A stretch of DNA of 64,000 nucleotides, from positions 22,102,476-22,166,475 of the forward strand of contig OZ059894.1 of the NCBI GenBank assembly GCA_964057225.1, written 5' to 3'. Under the pieces are notes generated by a model that made no database searches, was not told where the DNA came from, and worked only from the letters and a program-made list of their open reading frames with translations. Made by a program: the position numbers and the translations under genes. Positions 61,026-64,000 of this stretch are shown here, piece by piece. The stretch's first letter is position 1; the number at the start of each line of letters is the position of its first letter. Source of the DNA: Auanema rhodensis (Eukaryota > Nematoda > Chromadorea > Rhabditida > Rhabditidae).

Positions 61026-64000
61026 GCTAAATTATTTTGAAATTTTTCGAAAAAATTTTTGTCAAAATGTTTTTGGAAGCAATGTTGAGTGTACATGGAA
61101 ACTCAACATACACTAATGCATCATTTTTCAAACGATCATAACTAATTTTTGTATCAAGCGTTTCTTGATGTAGTATAGTGCATTCGATGCGGATTTTTAA
61201 GCTGCGTCGATCTGTGTTATCAGATTTGCGCTAGCTTAAAAATGCACCGAGATATCAACTGATATAAGTTCACACTTATATCCTCGATTTTCACCCTGAA
61301 GAATTAATTTTTTCGTTGAATAACATTGTCTATCGTCTTTGCCTTGAAAAATGGAATCTAAAAACATCTACTTTTTGCTAAATTATTTTGAAATTTTTCG
61401 AAAAAATTTTTGTCAAAATGTTTTTGGAAGCAATGTTGAGTGTACATGGAAACTCAACATACACTAATGCATCATTTTTCAAACGATCATAACTAATTTT
61501 TGTATCAAGCGTTTCTTGATGTAGTATAGTGCATTCGATGCGGATTTTTAAGCTGCGTCGATCTGTGTTATCAGATTTGCGCTAGCTTAAAAATGCACCG
61601 AGATATCAACTGATATAAGTTCACACTTATATCCTCGATTTTCACCCTGAAGAATTAATTTTTTCGTTGAATAACATTGTCCATCGTCTTTGCCTTAAAA
61701 AAAGGAATCTAAAAACATCTACTTTTTGCTAAATTATTCTGAAATTTTTCGAAAAAATTTTTGTCAAAATGTTTTTGGAAGCAATGTTGAGTGTACATGG
61801 AAACTCAACATACACTAATGCATCATTTTTCAAACGATCATAACTAATTTGTGTATTAAGCGTTTCTTGATGTAGTATAGTGCATTCGATGCGGATTTTT
61901 AAGCTGCGTCGATCTGTGTTATCAGATTTGCGCTAGCTTAAAAATGCACCGAGATATCAACTGATATAAGTTCACACTTATATCCTCGATTTTCACCCTG
62001 AAGAATTAATTTTTTCGTTGAATAACATTGTCCATCGTCTTTGCCTTAAAAAAAGGAATCTAAAAACATCTACTTTTTGCTAAATTATTTTGAAATTTTT
62101 CGAAAAAATTTTTGTCAAAATGTTTTTGGAAGCAATGTTGAGTGTACATGGAAACTCAACATACACTAATGCATCATTTTTCAAACGATCATAACTAATT
62201 TTTGTATCAAGCGTTTCTTGATGTAGTATAGTGCATTCGATGCGGATTTTTAAGCTGCGTCGATCTGTGTTATCAGATTTGCGCTAGCTTAAAAATGCAC
62301 CGAGATATCAACTGATATAAGTTCACACTTATATCCTCGATTTTCACCCTGAAGAATTAATTTTTTCGTTGAATAACATTGTCCATCGTCTTTGCCTTAA
62401 AAAAAGGAATCTAAAAACATCTACTTTTTGCTAAATTATTTTGAAATTTTTCGAAAAAATTTTTGTCAAAATGTTTTTGGAAGCAATGTTGAGTGTACAT
62501 GGAAACTCAACATACACTAATGCATCATTTTTCAAACGATCATAACTAATTTTTGTATCAAGCGTTTCTTGATGTAGTATAGTGCATTCGATGCGGATTT
62601 TTAAGCTGCGTCGATCTGTGTTATCAGATTTGCGCTAGCTTAAAAATGCACCGAGATATCAACTGATATAAGTTCACACTTATATCCTCGATTTTCACCC
62701 TGAAGAATTAATTTTTTCGTTGAATAACATTGTCTATCGTCTTTGCCTTGAAAAATGGAATCTAAAAACATCTACTTTTTGCTAAATTATTTTGAAATTT
62801 TTCGAAAAAATTTTTGTCAAAATGTTTTTGGAAGCAATGTTGAGTGTACATGGAAACTCAACATACACTAATGCATCATTTTTCAAACGATCATAACTAA
62901 TTTTTGTATCAAGCGTTTCTTGATGTAGTATAGTGCATTCGATGCGGATTTTTAAGCTGCGTCGATCTGTGTTATCAGATTTGCGCTAGCTTAAAAATGC
63001 ACCGAGATATCAACTGATATAAGTTCACACTTATATCCTCGATTTTCACCCTGAAGAATTAATTTTTTCGTTGAATAACATTGTCCATCGTCTTTGCCTT
63101 AAAAAAAGGAATCTAAAAACATCTACTTTTTGCTAAATTATTCTGAAATTTTTCGAAAAAATTTTTGTCAAAATGTTTTTGGAAGCAATGTTGAGTGTAC
63201 ATGGAAACTCAACATACACTAATGCATCATTTTTCAAACGATCATAACTAATTTTTGTATCAAGCGTTTCTTGATGTAGTATAGTGCATTCGATGCGGAT
63301 TTTTAAGCTGCGTCGATCTGTGTTATCAGATTTGCGCTAGCTTAAAAATGCACCGAGATATCAACTGATATAAGTTCACACTTATATCCTCGATTTTCAC
63401 CCTGAAGAATTAATTTTTTCGTTGAATAACATTGTCTATCGTCTTTGCCTTGAAAAATGGAATCTAAAAACATCTACTTTTTGCTAAATTATTCTGAAAT
63501 TTTTCGAAAAAATTTTTGTCAAAATGTTTTTGGAAGCAATGTTGAGTGTACATGGAAACTCAACATACACTAATGCATCATTTTTCAAACGATCATAACT
63601 AATTTGTGTATTAAGCGTTTCTTGATGTAGTATAGTGCATTCGATGCGGATTTTTAAGCTGCGTCGATCTGTGTTATCAGATTTGCGCTAGCTTAAAAAT
63701 GCACCGAGATATCAACTGATATAAGTTCACACTTATATCCTCGATTTTCACCCTGAAGAATTAATTTTTTCGTTGAATAACATTGTCCATCGTCTTTGCC
63801 TTAAAAAAAGGAATCTAAAAACATCTACTTTTTGCTAAATTATTTTGAAATTTTTCGAAAAAATTTTTGTCAAAATGTTTTTGGAAGCAATTTTGAGTGT
63901 ACATGGAAACTCAACATACACTAATGCATCATTTTTCAAACGATCATTACTAATTTTTGTATCAAGCGTTTCTTGATGTAGTATAGTGCATTCGATGCGG
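61026..64000. repeat. Monomers M175-M182 and partial M183
   Basis: Mixed ATTATTTTG and ATTATTCTG monomers with TATCAAGCG/CTTGATG; M175, M179 and M181 carry TTGTCTATCG with GAAAAATGG. M175-M177 have the same types in order as M75-M77 (25926-26978). M183 is cut by the window end after 167 bp and has two private substitutions, CAATTTTGAG (about 63892) and ATCATTACT (about 63947), the first of which breaks IR1. Confidence 0.85.

Larger units (their letters stand above)
1..64000. repeat. Satellite DNA array, 351-bp monomer, 182 complete copies plus a partial
   Basis: The entire window is a head-to-tail tandem array of one monomer family, all copies in the same orientation. Complete monomers start at 1, 352, 696, 1040, 1391, 1742, 2093, 2444, 2788, 3139, 3490, 3834, 4178, 4522, 4873, 5224, 5575, 5926, 6270 and 6621, then every 351 bp to 63483; a partial copy begins at 63834. 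Monomers differ from each other at roughly 0 to 15 of 351 positions (about 95-100% identity by eye). Single recognition sequences for NheI (205-210), EcoRV (226-231), NsiI (ATGCAT) and BsrGI (65-70) occur in monomer 1 and recur, so digestion should give a 351-bp ladder. No unique sequence, gene or mobile element interrupts the array. Centromeric or pericentromeric heterochromatin is the likely setting; that is inference from array size and HOR organisation. Confidence 0.98.

Noticed and set aside
1-64000. Protein made of tandem 117-residue repeats, since 351 is divisible by 3
   Set aside because: Every frame has stops in nearly every monomer on both strands, so no long repeat protein is encoded.
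1-64000. CRISPR array
   Set aside because: The repeated unit is 351 bp with no short repeat alternating with unique spacers; differences are scattered substitutions.
1-64000. Telomere repeats, transposon or retroelement insertions, long terminal repeats
   Set aside because: No TTAGG/TTAGGG-like runs, target-site duplications, or any segment departing from the satellite consensus were seen.
1-64000. Assignment to a named satellite family or species
   Set aside because: Size and composition resemble tenebrionid beetle satellites, but I do not recognise the sequence and cannot search a database; a BLAST hit to an annotated satellite would decide.

Overview
The whole window is satellite DNA. 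It consists of one AT-rich monomer family repeated head-to-tail on one strand from the first base to the last: 182 complete monomers plus 167 bp of a 183rd. Setting the register at the GCTRAATTAT motif (base 1), the monomer is 351 bp; seven copies are 344 bp because of one recurrent 7-bp deletion. I found no protein-coding gene, RNA gene, transposon insertion, CRISPR array, inversion or unique spacer. The array therefore extends past both ends of the window. A hand count of the first monomer gives 110 G+C of 351 (about 31%) and 12 CpG against about 8.6 expected from its C and G counts, so CpG is not depleted.

Organism: a multi-tens-of-kb array of about 350-bp monomers arranged in higher-order repeats is characteristic of eukaryotic pericentromeric or centromeric heterochromatin. 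AT richness, monomer size and intact CpG fit an insect genome best (tenebrionid beetle satellites, for example, are often 300-380 bp and AT-rich). I do not recognise the sequence as a named family, so the species is open.

Layout, with monomers numbered M1-M183 from the left. 1-7322: a 10-monomer higher-order repeat (HOR), 3482 bp, nearly two copies, containing all seven 344-bp monomers. 7323-10832: transition and a contracted 3-mer. 10833-16097: three tandem copies of a 5-mer HOR (1755 bp). 16098-20309: transition, then 702-bp dimers. 20310-26978: more dimers, then a 9-mer HOR (3159 bp) in two copies. 26979-34700: monomers carrying the ATTATTCTG variant, including three copies of a 3-mer (1053 bp). 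34701-38561: a 4-mer and its contracted 3-mer derivative. 36807-45581: two copies of a 12-mer block (4212 bp). 46986-54005: two almost identical copies of a 10-mer HOR (3510 bp), followed by a shortened third at 54006-56111. 56112-59621: 4-mer/5-mer HOR. 59622-64000: return to types seen at 18-38 kb, including a two-monomer block matching 19608-20309 at an offset of exactly 116 monomers.

How it works as a system: this DNA evolves by in-register unequal exchange and gene conversion. From 6621 to 63833, 163 consecutive monomers keep exact 351-bp spacing, so variation there is by substitution, whole-monomer gain or loss, and hybrid monomers whose breakpoints can be mapped. Each monomer also carries three conserved inverted repeats, one of them a 51-bp compound hairpin, which are the best candidates for a structural or protein-binding function.
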